A stretch of 64,000 bases of DNA. Origin: Viscum album (Eukaryota; Streptophyta; Magnoliopsida; Santalales; Viscaceae). Both the position numbers and the translations under genes were made by a program. Of the stretch, positions 10,101 to 23,510 are shown in pieces; the first letter of the stretch is position 1, and every line of letters starts with the position of its first letter. Location of the stretch: NCBI GenBank assembly GCA_963277665.1, contig OY728130.1, positions 1,360,020,393-1,360,084,392 on the forward strand, read 5' to 3'. The notes under the pieces were generated by a model. It had not been told where the DNA came from. It saw only the letters and a program-made list of their open reading frames with translations, and did no database searches.

Positions 10101-11003
10101 AGTTGATGTAGTATAATACCCCACGTGTATATTATAAATTCTTGGTGCTAAATGAATTCCTATGTACTATTAGTGGCAAGCTTAGGGAGTCACACACAAC
10201 TCACTACCAGCCTAGGTGGGGTGGTTCAAGTCATGTTAGATTTTTTTCAGAGAAATTTGAGTCTTAACGATGGATTTTGAGTAATTTTACTCATTATTAT
10301 TGGTTTGGTAATTTCATCCAATGATGTTAAGGGGGTCTTGATTTAGGATATTAGACCAGGGAGCCCAATATTGGTGATCAGGCTAATGTATCTTATCATC
10401 AGGACTTTTATAACCTGTTAGATGACCAAAAAATATGAGGATGTGTTTTCACGGTGAAAGTAAGTTAGTACATGCATAATATAGTGGTCATTTATTATAT
10501 TTATTTCCCTTCATAGGACATCACACCCAAATATTCTCAAGTAAATATGGGTTCATCCTACCTAATATAGGATGTTACCACAGACAGGTAGAAAAAATTT
10601 GAAGGGTCATGATAGGACTAAGATAGTGTTTGGAACCTCTCATCCCTAATATGATATACGATGATGCATCATTAAAAATATTTTTTCAGTGGTTTCATTA
10701 CCTAGAACATAGAAGGAATGTTCTCCACGATTTTTTCTTGGTATAGGATTTCTCTTATAATTATGGATTGTCTCATATAGGCCAAATAGAACTACCAATA
10801 GAATGATTGTATTTTATTCATTCTAGCAATTGATGCCTCATGGGTTTAGTGTGTTATTTATCTCAATGAGTTGTGTTTCATATCTAGTTTAGGAACCCAA
10901 AAACTGAATTTTGGTTATTATATTCATCCATATTATTGGAATATGAAGTCATTGGTATATTTTTATTAGAACTCATAGAGATGACACTTTTCCATAGATG
11001 AAG

Positions 11004-11038
<35 letters not shown>

Positions 11039-14000
11039 GAATCTATGGGGATTAAAAGTCGTTGGACCCCCTTAGGGAAACTGGATCATGACTGGTTATA
11101 TATCAATGTATGGTTGGGTACTCTATTAATGTAATTCACAATGTGATTTCTTTAACCATAAAATTTTAATCAATTTCCTTAGAGTGTGATTTGAATTTTG
11201 GTTATTCCTCTTACATCCCCCATCTATACTAGATACCTACAGAGTATTTGTATAGGTATGTTTTCTGTTATAAGTGAACCATGGATTGATATAGGTTAAA
11301 GATTCTCTATAATTAGTTAATACATTTTTTTTCACTTTATTGCCATGTTAAAGACAACTTATATATTAAACACTTTCCTTATACAGTCTTCGTATCCATC
11401 CATGAAGAAAATATAATATGATATTTTGTGGTTTAGGAGAAGATATATGTGGTATTGATGATATTTGAGGTACGATATGTGTCTTCCAAAATTAAACTCA
11501 TACTAAATTATGTTTATGAGATCCATTCCATTATTTATTTGTTATTATTGGGAGTCAGAAACTCCGATGGAGCTCTTAGCTATAGAATTTTTTCTAAGGA
11601 CTCCTACTGGTGGAAATTATTTCTTTGAACTGATCATTGAATAATGTGAGTTCTCTCTTAGGTGAAAGTGATTATTTCATGGGATTCCATAATGTTTGAA
11701 TGAGATCATACATCTTTTTCCCTAATGTGGGTAAGATGGTTTATGATTATTTTTAGGTAATGTGAAGTTGAGTAGATGGCTCAAGGTTAAACAAAAATTT
11801 CGAGTGATACCCATAAAAGGAATGTTTAGTAGATTCCTTTACTAAGAACCGAAATTATATATCATATTTTTGGGGGTTGTATGGATATTTCATAATACTT
11901 ATTGGGTATCCTAGTCAAGCTCAAGGATTGGATGGTGTAGTTGGGTGACCTATAAGATAAGGGTTTCAATGGGATCAATGTAACCTCTATGAGTTTTGGG
12001 GTTGAACAAAGAGGTTTTTTGAAGTTGAGCTTAGGTATGTTTGGTATCATGTTCGATTTTATGGGAATGAAATTTCAAAGGAAATGTTTTGACATTATTC
12101 GAGATATCTCAAATTCTTATTAAAGACATTGGGTATAATAAATACTTATATATGTTCCATATAATCCATAGATCATTTTTTATCCTTTATTAATGCATCC
12201 CTATTTGAGATGAATTAAAGGGTGTGTTTTTTGAGTGATTGGAGATTTTATTATCCAAATTGGATAGGAATATATTCTTAGAGAACTCCAATGGTGTAAA
12301 TTCTAGAATCCTGAGATCCATCCTTTTAGACATGATATTAAATTTTTTATTCAATAGTTCTAATGGATTATACAATCTTAGTGTTATATCATTTATTTGA
12401 ATGTCAGTTTCCCCATCAAGATTTTTATACTCAACAAGTGATTAAGGATTATAACATACTGGTCTTGGTGTGGTTATTTCTAATATATGATGAGGAAATT
12501 GTGAATCATTTTTCAGTTGGATATTCCTCACATCTCATTAAGTGTGGGATAATTAGTATGGAAGTATCAATTGTAGGATCAAATGTTATTAGGCGATTTC
12601 ATATGGTACACTAGAAATGTTCCCCTAAAAATCGTGAGTATTTCATCTTTATTCAAGTTTTTTTATTGATGTTTACATATGTATTAACTTGAGTGTTGTG
12701 GAAATAGGTTTAGACAAAGGTAAAAAAGTGGAGTATGGGACCTGTGTGATGTAATAAATGTTCAGTGTTGGTGTTCAACATTTTTAAGCTCTATCTATGT
12801 GATAAGGAAACTTGTTTAGTATTCTAAAGATTTTGTTCGTTCATGATTTTTGAAGGTGTAACCTAGATTATAGTACTAAAAATGCAATGTTATCTAAATA
12901 AGTAATGACTTCCCACTTCAAATTATGGTATAATGAGTCACTAAAAATATTAGGGTTGGTTTCATTGTGGTTTTATGTGGTTAATAATTTATCTTCCTAT
13001 GGTCATTGGATACTTTCCTAAAGAGAGGCCACAACCCAATAAGGTGATATTTAGTTCTATATGTGAGATTACTTGGATTTGGATGTTCAATTTTTTAAAT
13101 TTCATTAATTTAAAACAAGATTAATATTTAAAGATTTTGAAGACCTTATGATTTATGTTAGTGATGTTAGCACGTTCACCTTTTCAATGATAATTACTAG
13201 TGAAATCATACAAGAAGTTGCTTCAAGCTATGAGAGCATATGAGTTCAATGTGAAACCTTATGATAAATCACCCTCAGGAATGGTTTTGTAATGAATGAT
13301 AGTTTCTATGTAGTATATATTGGGTTGGTATTTAATGGTTTTTAGTGTAGCTTTCTTGCATGTGGTAACCTTGATAAAAAACCATTATAAGGTTTATTTA
13401 TTATGATTCATGTTTTTTCACTTTCTGATGTGAGGATGGGTGATTTGATGTTGGAATAATCATTGGTGTGGAACTTGGTGGAAGTGACATAATTTTATGT
13501 TGTGTTTTTTTTCCATAATGAATTGGAAAAAATAAAATGCTATGAATGAGTGAAAATTTAGGGAAATTAATAAAGATAATTGTGGAATATGATAAATTTT
13601 TTTTCTATATGGTTGTGCTATGAGTTCACTTAGATCCTTATCCTCGATAGGTAGATTAATAAAGTGAGAGTATGGGATGTTTTTTCACATGGTATTATTT
13701 TATTCTTCTTTGTTTTGGTACTTTGGTTTTTTTTATTTTTTAGGAAAAAAAGGTTTAAAAGTTGGGTGGATGTAGGTACTTGGATTTTTCCTTGAGCATG
13801 GAATAATTAATTTTTGAGTCTCGAGAATCAAGGTCACCTAAAGGGGTAAAATGGTAAATTTTTCCTAGCTCTAAACCTCAGAAAACTTTTATGATTGTTC
13901 CGTTGAACTTGGAACATGGTGTTTAAACATGAGATGAATTTTGATAGAGTTTTGAGTAGATAACATTTTATAGGATGTTCAATATTTTTTAAATAAATAA

Positions 14001-14174
14001 ATATTTTTCTTAATGGAGTGATCATTGGAATCTCATAAAAAGAATATCATATGAAAATTATGACAACACATTTGTGTCTAAAATTATCTTTTTTACCCAG
14101 TTGACATATTAGTTTTGTACTCAGGAGTTAGGACTAAGACAAAGCCTCTTTAGGTTATTAAATAATGTATTTAT
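7161..14174. other. AT-rich sequence without a recognisable gene
   Basis: Seven kilobases with no frame that resembles a known protein; all ORFs are under 90 codons. 7161-9700 is very AT-rich with short (TA)n runs (about 9137-9165); 11007-11036 is a perfect (TA)n run. 10230-14174 has a more mixed composition, typical of a long-decayed retrotransposon, but I could not place any motif. This tract flanks the young Sirevirus-like insertion on one side and the copia element on the other. Confidence 0.7.
10040..10232 (+). repeat. Possible end of a decayed gypsy LTR
   Basis: Shares TTCTTGGTGCTA and a similar downstream layout (TTAG, then GGTGGGGTGG-like, then a TCATGT end) with 34730-34862. The pair would bracket the copia/gypsy nest. 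A CAGAG-containing segment after 10232 may be a worn primer site. Match is weak and by eye only. Confidence 0.25.
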
Positions 14175-15006
14175 TGACCAAGGTATTGGGCATCTGTACA
14201 ATCATTGAATGCTAAAACATGAGTTTGCTAAAAGATGACACACAAGTAGTCCTGTATTGTGGAATCTAAACCACTATAACTTCTAACATATTAAAACATT
14301 AGAATTAAGAATTATATTTCACCCTAATAATCATCAGTAACTCACAACTCTCACAGACTCTTCCAAGAAACTCTTAGACAAAAATTCAAAAATGAGAACA
14401 ATATGAAAGAGAAAAGGGTGGAAAAGATTACATGGTTCATAATTTTATCCTGTATCTATGGGATAAATCTTAAAAAAAATTATAGCCTATAAAAATACAT
14501 GGATTTCAATCACTATATATAACGAGAAGGTGATTACACTTTAATTATAAAACTCAACATCTAGTCACACCTCTATTTCATAGAGGTTCATAACCAATTG
14601 AATAAATTTCACCACCATTCGAGAAACATGGTCATCCCTCTATTAGATTAACCCTTCTTCTTTAGCCATCACTAACTCAACCATTATAATTGGTTAAATA
14701 TTCATAGCTCCCCAAATAGATAATTGATCCAAGAATATCCCATATTTTGATGGATTCCTACCAGCCTACTCATCCCATAAAAAGATCACCTTCTTCTAGA
14801 AATCATTCCAATGTACTGAACTCTTAAACTATCATTGCATCGAAAAGAATGAATCTTTACCAAATTTTCTCATTTTAGTAAACTGAATCTCATATCTTGA
14901 ATAACCTTTACAGTCCTAATAATTTTCTACTTGATGACTATTTCAAGTATCTTTTTGAAATCCTCTAATAATTAGGTAAAAATCAACCTTATTCCTCATT
15001 TATACA
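14175..15006 (-). mobile_element. 3' LTR of decayed Ty1/copia element
   Basis: About 830 bases, collinear with 30906-31706. Shared landmarks include TACAATC..ACATGAGTT near the left end, GATTACATGGTTCA, ATTTTATCCT..ATGGGATAA and CATGGTCATCCCTC (GTGGTCATCCCTC in the right copy). The right boundary TATACA at 15006 (minus TGTATAAATG) is followed by a purine-rich tract. The left boundary is uncertain by several bases. Many substitutions and small indels separate the two LTRs, so the insertion is old. Confidence 0.75.
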
Positions 15007-15019
15007 ATGTTCTCCACCA
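15007..15019 (-). other. Polypurine tract of the copia element
   Basis: Minus strand GGTGGAGAACAT directly precedes the LTR start TGTATAAATG. Its place agrees with the minus-strand orientation shown by the coding remnants. Confidence 0.55.
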
Positions 15020-15379
15020 TCTTATGTTAACCCTAGTTCAACTAGGGCATTGTGTTTCCCTAAGATTTATTAGACCAAAACCATCATAAACATTCCAGGA
15101 AAAATTTTCTTCTTGAATATCTTATGTTTCTCTAACACGTTTTCTCCCAAAATATTTTAGATAAAAATGGATTTAAATTCATGATATTTCATTATTACAT
15201 AAAATATTTAATTCTTGGAAATGTTAATTTCCCATAATAAAATTCCTCCTTTTGGTTCCCTTTAAAAATCCTTCAAAACCCATACTAACCATGATAAATA
15301 CATTTTTTATTCTATGGTTTCTATGTATTTTACTTTTATTATATACAAATTAACCATAGACTAAATTTGAGGCATCTAA

Positions 15380-15960
15380 CTAATTGTTATTCTACCAAAC
15401 ATAAATACAAATATTATTGTTCTCTTTTTAGTGTGTGCATCCCTAGTAAAATCTACATTCATTAATCCTTTAAAAGGATCATCTTCCTCGAAACAATGTG
15501 TTGAATATTCGGATCCCTTAAAGTATTGAATGTTCCATTTCACAGATTCCCATTGATTCCTTATGGGGTTTTACATAAAATGACTTACTTCACCCACTAA
15601 AAAGTCAGCATAAAATTGTATAAAACCCATTGTATACATTAAACATATATCGGTATATGAAAATGGTACATTCACTATGTATTAGGCCCTATCTTCTAAT
15701 GTCAATGTCTATGATGTAGATAACATAAATTCTATGGTAAGAGGGTTTGAGGATGACTTGTATCTGATTATTCCCAAAAAAATATGATCTTTTGGATGTA
15801 CTATTTTTTGGTTAACACCAATATACAAGGTTTTCTATCCCTCTCCATCCTCATCCCCAATATTTTTTTAGCTTGGCCAAGATCCTTCATCTCAAATATT
15901 CTAGAAAACATACACTATATCTCCTAAATCTTTGAAAACTCTATTACCACTAGAAACATT
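15380..15960 (-). pseudogene. Ty1/copia reverse transcriptase and RNase H remnant
   Basis: Minus-strand frames, broken by stops and shifts, read in order: a segment like the copia RT 'FEMKDLGxAKKILG' box (about 15860-15930), then a 'VPFSYTDICLMYTMG' segment equivalent to VPYxSAVGSLMYAM (about 15625-15670), then NPIRNQWESVKW and YFKG (about 15510-15570; family form NPGKEHWEAVKWILRYLKG), then an RNase H start with NVDFTRDAHTKK (about 15425-15460; family form YVDADWAGDxDxRRS). The residue order matches copia pol. No intact frame survives, so this is a relic. Confidence 0.8.
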
Positions 15961-17239
15961 CCATTAACTTATAAAATTAGTACGATGTAAGACCCAAAAT
16001 TCCATGAATTTTTATAGAAACCGTGATGAGATTAACTCTTTATGAAAACTTCTTTAGTAATGAAAGTTTCAAACTTCTAGTTCCACTGTAGAGGTTCCTA
16101 TTTAAATATGTAGAGGCTTCAATCAAATTTAAAATAAATTCCATAATTATGTTCACTTTTAAAACCCTTGATAAACTTCATATAGATCTACTCATCTAAT
16201 TTTCTATGAAGAGAGGTAGTATTGACTTCCATTTTCTCCAAGTGCAGGTCATCATAGGAAACTAAATTCATCACCATATGTATTGTTGTATTTTTTACTA
16301 CTTGTGAATTTTTTTAAGAAATTTATTCCTTCCTTATATTGGATTATATTAACTAACATCCATGTGTTGTATATTTTATTTATATTAGCATATTCCTTAA
16401 AATAGAAAATATCCATAGTGAACATTTCCCCTTTAGATGTTTAGTCGGCTATTAAGTGCCATTGAACTATACTAAATTCATTTCTTCATTCATTTTGACT
16501 CCCAATTTTTTGAGTCACTATGTTTCTCTAACACTTTTCGGTATTTGGGTTCCCCATGATCTGTTATATGTAAAAAAAATTAAATTGACTTCATATATCT
16601 TGATTGGATTCCGGAATCTATAATTTCTTCTCAACTTAGGTTGAGATTAATCTCTTTATAGTATTATAATTTTAGGTGGCCTCACTTTTGATGCAATGAG
16701 TATCGACTTATAAAAATCCAGAGGGTTACCTTAGTATTTAACAAACCTCGAACATTTTGGAATGTATTCTTCTTGTTGAAAATCAGCCAAAATAGTGTTG
16801 ATATTCAGTGTTACTGAAACTTATGATCTGCTTATTATTTCATCTAGATCAACTCAAAATTTAGTGACTGAATTATTTGCCTTTAATTCTAATTTATTCA
16901 AGTTTTATTCCTTCCATTGTACCTTCTAATTGAATGGAATGGTTAAAATTCTAATGACTTGGTGATTTTCATCATCCCATATTCTAAAATGAAAGTCTTC
17001 ATTCCCATAGCTCATAAGAAAAAAAAGCCTTTGAATTTTCCTCCAGCTTGTCCATGTCCTTCAAATCAATCAAATATTAAGCTAGACTTTTAATGACAAT
17101 AAGGTGTATGAATTCCAATAGAATACCAAACCATAGCTCTTCTGATAGACTCTATCACATAGAATCTAATGGATTTATATTGGTAAATATAATAATAGTG
17201 CTAATTTCATCTTCCTGAATGGCCTTGGGAATTCAAGAG

Positions 17240-17800
17240 TGCACACACATACATCTTGACTTCTTATTCAAATTCTATTTTATCTCTCCACCACACCATT
17301 TAGATGTGTTTTTCTGGGTACTATCTCTTCCATCTTTCTCTATTTCTTTTAGAGTAATTTTTAAATGTTTCTACTACTATATTTTGTACAATTATTAGAT
17401 CAAAGGAACATTAACTTCTAAACACTTTATAATTCGACAATAGATTTCCACTGAACAAAGGCATTCAAAATATCAAACATATGCTTTTTAAAATACACCC
17501 ATACTTTCCTTGATTCATCATCAATAAAAATGTTAAAGTAAAGGGATCATCTATGTGACCGGAATGGGGATATCCCTCATACGTCTGAGTGAACTAACAC
17601 TATATTCTAGCCTCTATGATTCCAGTCTTCCAAATTGAATGAAATATTATTTTATTTACCCATTACACAACCCTCAAAACTCTAGATGGTTTCGTGATTG
17701 AGCTTCAATATTCTTTTCCATACTAAAACCTTAATATTCTTCTCTCTAAGGCAGTCGAGTTAGTAATTTAAAACCTCCAAATATTTAAAGGTTGAAATTA
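17240..17800 (-). pseudogene. Ty1/copia integrase remnant
   Basis: Minus-strand reading gives LVHSDV near 17590 (family LVHSDLCGP), FIDDESRKVWVYF near 17490-17530 (family FIDDYSRKVWVY), AFVQWKSIVE near 17440-17465, and VPRKTHLNGVVER near 17285-17325 (family VPxTPQQNGVAER). These are the core and DDE-proximal motifs of copia integrase in the correct order. Stops and frameshifts interrupt it. It is separated from the protease and gag remnants at 28.1-28.7 kb by the nested gypsy element. Confidence 0.87.
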
Positions 17801-20154
17801 TGGAAATTTAATTTCAATATGAATTTTCCGTAAAGTGAAATGTGATATAATTTACTCCTCGCACCACAACAACAGACCCTCGAGTCACTTTTCATACTCT
17901 TTTGGTAATTATGGTACTATACCCAACATCCTCCAATTATCCCAAAGAGATGTGATTCTTACAATGACCTGGAATGCATCTGTAAATACGTAGAAATCAC
18001 ATGGAAAATGTTTCCTTAAATAAATGGGAATTTTACGAGTTCGCAGTTTCTAACAGCACCTGATTTCGAGGCCCAGTGTGCCCGGAATAAGTTTCTAATG
18101 TTTTGTTCGGGTACGTTCAGTAGATGTACGAGTGGGATTTTATATCTTTTAAACCGGTGCTCGGAATTGAAATATGAGGACACTGATGATCTCTCAGCGT
18201 CGGTATTCGCTTAAGGAGACATTTACCACAGTTGTGTTTGGTCGAGAGTGGAAGTTAATTTTGGGGATTCTTGATAAATTACATAAAATTATGTGTGTCA
18301 TAATTTTATTTAGTTGGTCGTTATTATCTCCAAAGGGAATTTGGAGGTGGCGCACACCAACACATAACCTCCCATGGGAAGACATTATGTGGTGGGGCCC
18401 ACATGAGTTTAAACTCTTCAACTCCCCTTGAAACCCCCCTTTAACTCTTAAACTCTCCACCTCTCCTCTATTAATTTAAACCCTCCACCTTCCACCATCC
18501 CTCATGAAGATGCCAAAACTCTCTAAACTAATTAGCAATTATTTAATTGGATCATCTAATTTTAATTATTTTAAAATTCATGTCAAGGATAAAATAATAG
18601 CAAAGCTATTATTTTAGGTTGGCACATATTTTTTTGGTGGAGCCTTAGTGAATAGGGAGAGCCTTCTTCCCATGAAGAAAATGAAGAAAACCATCCTCTT
18701 GATGAAGAACGTCCCTCATTTCCAAAGAACATGGAACAGAATCTTCTGCCTTCTTTGACCAGGGCAAGGAAGGAAAGCACAGCCGCCCACGAAATACACC
18801 GAGGGTGTCGTCTCAATGTAACTTCACTGAACTCTACTCCCTTTGGCATTGAAGGAACGACGCCTATCTTCCGCAATGCCCGACATCCGCGATGCCCGTA
18901 TTCTGCAGCTCGTCAACGTGAAACATCAAATATGAGGTAGGGAGGAATTTGGATTATTTATTTTTACATAATAATTATATCCACAGACTTCAACGTTTTA
19001 TTTTTCAATGATGGAGGCCAAAATGTTATCACCTAACATGGAGGGCTCGGGCCGAACGAACATGGCCCGACGACCCTCCATTGATTCTTGTTTGTCTTGT
19101 CAATGGAGAGAGAGTAGGTAGGGCATGGTGCCATCGCACCGGGCCAGAGGAAGGAGACTGCATCCATGTAGGTTGTGGCGGTCGAAAGAGGCAACGACGA
19201 CTGGAGTCGATGGAGACCGGAGTCGATGGCGACCGGAGTCGACGAAGATCGGAGGAGGCGGTGACCAGAGGCGGCGGGCACGTGCCAGAAATGTGGAGGA
19301 ATATTGCGGCCTACATCCGTGGGCCACTCAGGCTCACAAACCGGCTGGCTACTGCCGAGCGGTCTGGAGGACCGCAACACCCGCAGGTGCTGTGCGGAGG
19401 AGACGTGGCCCGCAACCGCTGGCCACTAGGTAGGCGAACTGGTCGGCCGCCTGCTGACCAGGATGAAGGACCTTGGCGCCATGTGGAAGAGAACAGCGGC
19501 CCACTATGCGGGCCGAGCGCGTTGGGAAGAACTGGATGGCTACGGCCGACCGGGCAAGATGGGTGGTGCTTCATGGTGCCGCTAAGCAAACCGAACCAGC
19601 CCACAGTGCAGGCCGGGTCCGCGGGTGGGCCGATCCCCACCGGGGCGGGCCGACCCCCCTACCGAGTTGGACCCACCGAGCCGGGTCCACTGGTGGGCCA
19701 CACTCAACTGGGTCAGGCCGACCCCTAGTCAGGTCAGACCTACCGAACCGGGTCGTGCCGACCCACCAGCCCACTAGGCTTCACAAGCCGGACTCGTCTT
19801 TGCTTAAACGCGAATATCTCCTATACCGTGTGTCTGATTAATGCACCATCTGCAGAACTAGGATCCTCATAACGAGGTGGTGATTTGTGTTACTTTAAGT
19901 GAGATTTGGACATCTTTGGAAATGGCTAGGTTTGGAATGAGCGTAAATCCAACCGGGCCCCTAGAATGGAAATGATAATAACTCTCAAACCGGGCGTCCG
20001 ATTGACGTGTAGTCTATTGCATTGGGTTCCTTAGGTTGAGATAGAACTACATGATACATAAAATCAGGACATCATGTTAGTTTATGTATCGACACTTGAC
20101 TTGATGAGAAAATCCTCCCGGAATCGAGCATGTTGTGAGCGAGAACCCTAGAGC

Positions 20155-20545
20155 TGACAGTGACGACTTCTATACCAGGATTGTATGTGGGTTCAACAGT
20201 GAAGACTACTATACCGGAATCATACGTGGGTTCGATAGTGACGACTGCTGTACTAGGATCCTACGTGGGTTTGACAGCAAAGAATACTTTACTGGAATCC
20301 TACATGGGTTCGACAGTGACGACTTCTGTACCAGGATCCTACGTGGGTTCGACAGCGAAGTATACTGTATTAGAATCCTACGCGGGTTCAACAGTGACGA
20401 CTTCTGTACCAAGATCCTACGTGGGTTCTATAGCGAAGACTATTGTAATGGAATCCTATGTGGTTTCGACAGTGATGACTTCTATACCAGAATCCTACGT
20501 GGGTTTGACAATGGTGATATTGTTCCAGGATCCTATGTAAGTTCG
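20155..20545 (+). repeat. 39-bp minisatellite in gypsy LTR
   Basis: About ten copies of a 39-base unit related to GTGACGACTTCTGTACCAGG plus ATCCTACGTGGGTTCGACA. Units alternate between two types (GTGACGACTTC and GCGAAGACTAC cores), giving a 78-base dimer. Because 39 is divisible by three, at least two plus-strand frames and one minus-strand frame stay open, reading 13-residue repeats such as FDSDDFCTRILRG and GSTVTTSVPGSYV. No evidence that any is translated. Confidence 0.88.
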
Positions 20546-21030
20546 ATAGAGGAGATGATTCAGGGGATATATATAATCATCTCTACACCACTTAATGAGT
20601 TGTATACCATTATGAGTTGAGTCATGTATCTCAACCATTATCAACATGGTGATTGAATTTACATCTTTTGTGTAATGGTTTGTTCTTGGGCTCGAGAGTT
20701 GGATTTGGACTGTGATTGATAACTTAGGTATAGGTATGGACATATACCTAAGTAGGGTTGGTTGATACTTCGTGATTGTATCTTTTGTCTGTGGTTTATA
20801 CTTCATGGATTTTAGGATTCCTTCGGGGGTCTCGGGGTCCATACTGAGAATCATTATAATCACCCCTGCCCGAGCTATTCCCACACATCGTTGTGTTGGT
20901 TGTAGACAACAGACAACACTAATCGAGGTAGACTGTTGTAGAGTTGGATGGTTTCCGGAGATGGACCACTTGGCGAGACATACACGGAGTGGACGGAAAA
21001 ACCAAGGGTGCTGAGGAGGCTATATGTACC

Positions 21031-21041
21031 CCCCCCCCCTT
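21031..21041. repeat. Poly-C run in gypsy LTR
   Basis: A homopolymer of about ten cytosines that is absent from the equivalent place in the other LTR (about 27672), so it is a length change after insertion. Confidence 0.6.
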
Positions 21042-21355
21042 TAGGTGGGATTCTAGAATGACAACATAGTAGTTGTTGTTTAGCTTTCTTCTGTTTTACT
21101 AGCTTATAGTTGTTGTACTATACTGTTGGCCATGTATTTCTGGCCCCTTTCCTTTCACCACTTTCTTTTTTATACAGTTTTACTTTGTGTTTACTTTCGT
21201 TTGTGTACTCTTTTCTTCTATGATTTATTTTATAAAAGCAACTCCTTTTCTTTTTATTGGGATAACACCTTTGGTGATGGTCGCCAGCCCCTGGCCTATG
21301 GAAGGCGGGCTTGGGGTAGTCACGGCACGGGCCCTGAGGATGGGTCATGAAAAAA

Positions 21356-21366
21356 TGGTATCAGAG
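21356..21366 (+). other. Primer-binding site of gypsy element
   Basis: TGGTATCAGAG starts a few bases after the 5' LTR end, complementary to the 3' end of initiator methionine tRNA. It defines the plus orientation. Confidence 0.85.
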
Positions 21367-21634
21367 GAGTCGGTTCTACCACAGAAATTAGACTCTGATT
21401 CTTTTAACAGAAATAGTGTTAAAAGTTTTGTGTGTGGTTATCAGTTTATGGAAACCGGTGTTAGTGTGGAGGCCGACGTATCCATACATATGACTCTAAC
21501 TTCAGATCTACAACTCAGTGCACAAAAATACTGATTGCGTGTGTGTTTCTTTTGAAAAAGTTTTCTTTGTGATTACTTTGTGTCGTCTCAACAGGTATAC
21601 TGTTTTAACAATGGTGCACCTGTTTCTTTTTAGG

Positions 21635-22815
21635 ATGGCCCCATGAAGGCATCCAGCTAGGGTTTCGAGTTTCGTACGAGATGGTAGCCCACCGAGCGGC
21701 AAGGCCTCGGGGAAGGGCCCCATCACAGCAGAGGTACCAGTAGTACCACTACCTGTTGGGCCATCGATACCACCAGCTCCAGCAGTAGAGACTGCACTCC
21801 ACCTGAGTGCATTGCATGAGTTCCAGAACTAGAGGCCACTTAGGTTCTGGGGAGAGACGGACCCATAGGATGCTGAGGATTGGATGGAGGCTGTCATGAG
21901 AGTCTTTATATTGGTAGGGACATCATCCAATCTCATGGGGATCCTTGCCACGAGTCTCCTGCAGGCAGCAACAAGATGATGGTGGAGCATGATTTTCCAG
22001 GTACATGATGAGGCATCACTACTCTGGGCAGACTTCGAGATCCTGTTATGGGCAGAGTTTTCACCAGCCACCCTTCGTGCAGTTCGGATTCAGGAGTTAC
22101 TTCATATGCAGTAGGGCATCATGACAGTAGCTAGTACTCAGCAAGGTACACCAACTTCTCGCGCTACTCCTCAAATATGGTACGAGACCCATTCTTCAGG
22201 GCTCGGACCTTCGAGCAGGGACTCATGCATGAGATCAGGGCTTCGATGATCTCCCTCAAAATCCTGACGCAGACAGGGGTATTGGAGTGTGCCCTTCTAA
22301 TGGAGAGTTTCCTTGATAAGCAGTCTCCAGCAGCAAGACCCACCACCAGTCGACATGCACCAGAGTCTTCTGCAGCTAGTTATAGACCGATGACACAGGG
22401 GTCTAAGGGGACCAGACCCATAGGTGGTCGATTGCACAACTCAGGTTCGGTTGTGTGGGGCACATGAGACAGAGCTAGCAATACGAGGATCAGGCAGTGT
22501 TATGCATGCGGCGGGTAGGGTAACATGGCTCAAGATTGCTCAAACCGCCCTGTAGATGAGCAGTAGGTAGTAGAGGGACCTCCCAGGCCGAGGCAAAGGT
22601 TCAACCGTGGTGGTCTGCCGGGAGCAGGCAGACGTGGCAGAGGAGCTGGCCGAGCAATAGGTGGTAGAAGAAGTTTTGAGGCCCTACCACCACCACCACC
22701 AGGAGGTCCACCCCGATTGCAGGGAAGGGGCGGACAGGGGATAGCTCACATTCAGGCAGCTAAGGCCTATGACCATAGTTCTCTAGGATCAGGTGGACAG
22801 GAGAGGGACTAGTTC
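21635..22815 (+). pseudogene. Ty3/gypsy gag remnant
   Basis: Plus-strand frames starting at an ATG at 21635 encode a broken Gag: a stretch FWGETDP..DAEDWMEAVMRVF near 21840-21915 matches the gypsy capsid start (family FxGxxDPxxAExWLxxIEKIF), and a basic, Arg/Gly-rich tail follows 22590. The CCHC knuckle at 22498-22539 reads C-x2-C, a stop in place of a residue, Asn where the zinc-binding His should be, then the last Cys. Many in-frame stops make it non-functional. No protease is evident after it. Confidence 0.8.
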
Positions 22816-23389
22816 CAGGCATAGTTTCCTTTGTTCAGGAATCGTCTAGCTTCGTTGATGTCGTTGTTTATTGTTGCTTTGTATCTATATACTTTGAGCT
22901 GTAGTAATAAAAGACACTTGTCCTTGTGACGTTTTATTTCCTACCTTTTTTGTGGATAATACTAAGAGACTCCAAATAAAACCATTGAATTAACCCTCAC
23001 ATTTGATATTTCTACTGGAGGAGACCTAGTGACCACACACTGATGCTGACAGTGTGACTCAGCCCTTAGAGGCAAGAGTAATAGTTGGATCTCTTGGTAG
23101 TAGTGTCGAGGCATTATGGCGTCATCCATGGCATGAATTAGTACTGTTCATGTCAGGATAGACTATATTAGGAAAAGGGCGTGGTTCATCCAGGGGATGA
23201 GAGAGGATTTATCTTTTTGAAAAATGATAAATCTTATCAGCTCTTGTAGGACATAGGTGAAGAAGGGTGTAAACGAGTTCTTTTAAATTGGATAGTCTAA
23301 CCCATTGTTCGTTGGGCGAATGATTTATAGTTTACTCTGACCACTAGAGTCTCATGTATATCTTTTCTCAAAAGGACCTAAACCTGAGA

Positions 23390-23510
23390 CAGTGGTGATG
23401 ACTTGAATTCCTCCAGGACTATGACATCGATATAATCTATACCCCTGGAAAGGAGAACATTGTATCCAATGCTCTCAGTAGGAGAATAGGCATTTAGCTA
23501 CTAGGAGAGG
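23390..23510 (+). pseudogene. Ty3/gypsy RNase H end remnant
   Basis: Reads LEFLQDYDIDIIYTPGKENI followed by VSNALSRR, the conserved end of gypsy RNase H (family LKDYDxxIxYHPGKANVVADALSRR). Between gag (ends about 22815) and this point there is room for, but no trace of, the protease and reverse transcriptase, so over 1.5 kb of pol has been lost. Confidence 0.85.

Larger units (their letters stand above)
17960..21352 (+). mobile_element. 5' LTR of nested Ty3/gypsy element
   Basis: A 3.4 kb LTR aligned end to end with 24661-27990. Over 270 bases compared by hand (18180-18450 versus 24860-25130) I count about 10% differences, many at CpG or TpG. It begins TACAATGACC (TGCAATGACC in the other copy) and ends near GGGTCATGAAA, followed by a primer-binding site. 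It contains a GC-rich block (about 19040-19800) and a 39-bp minisatellite. Its ORFs are compositional or repeat artefacts. Confidence 0.87.

Noticed and set aside
11100..11170. Similarity with 32780-32810 (TTTCTTTAACCATAA)
   Set aside because: Short shared word only, and its spacing is not compatible with a second LTR pair; probably chance.
20135..20620. 161-codon repeat protein FDSDDFCTRILRG
   Set aside because: It is the translation of an LTR minisatellite, other frames are also open, and the 3' LTR copy is frameshifted.
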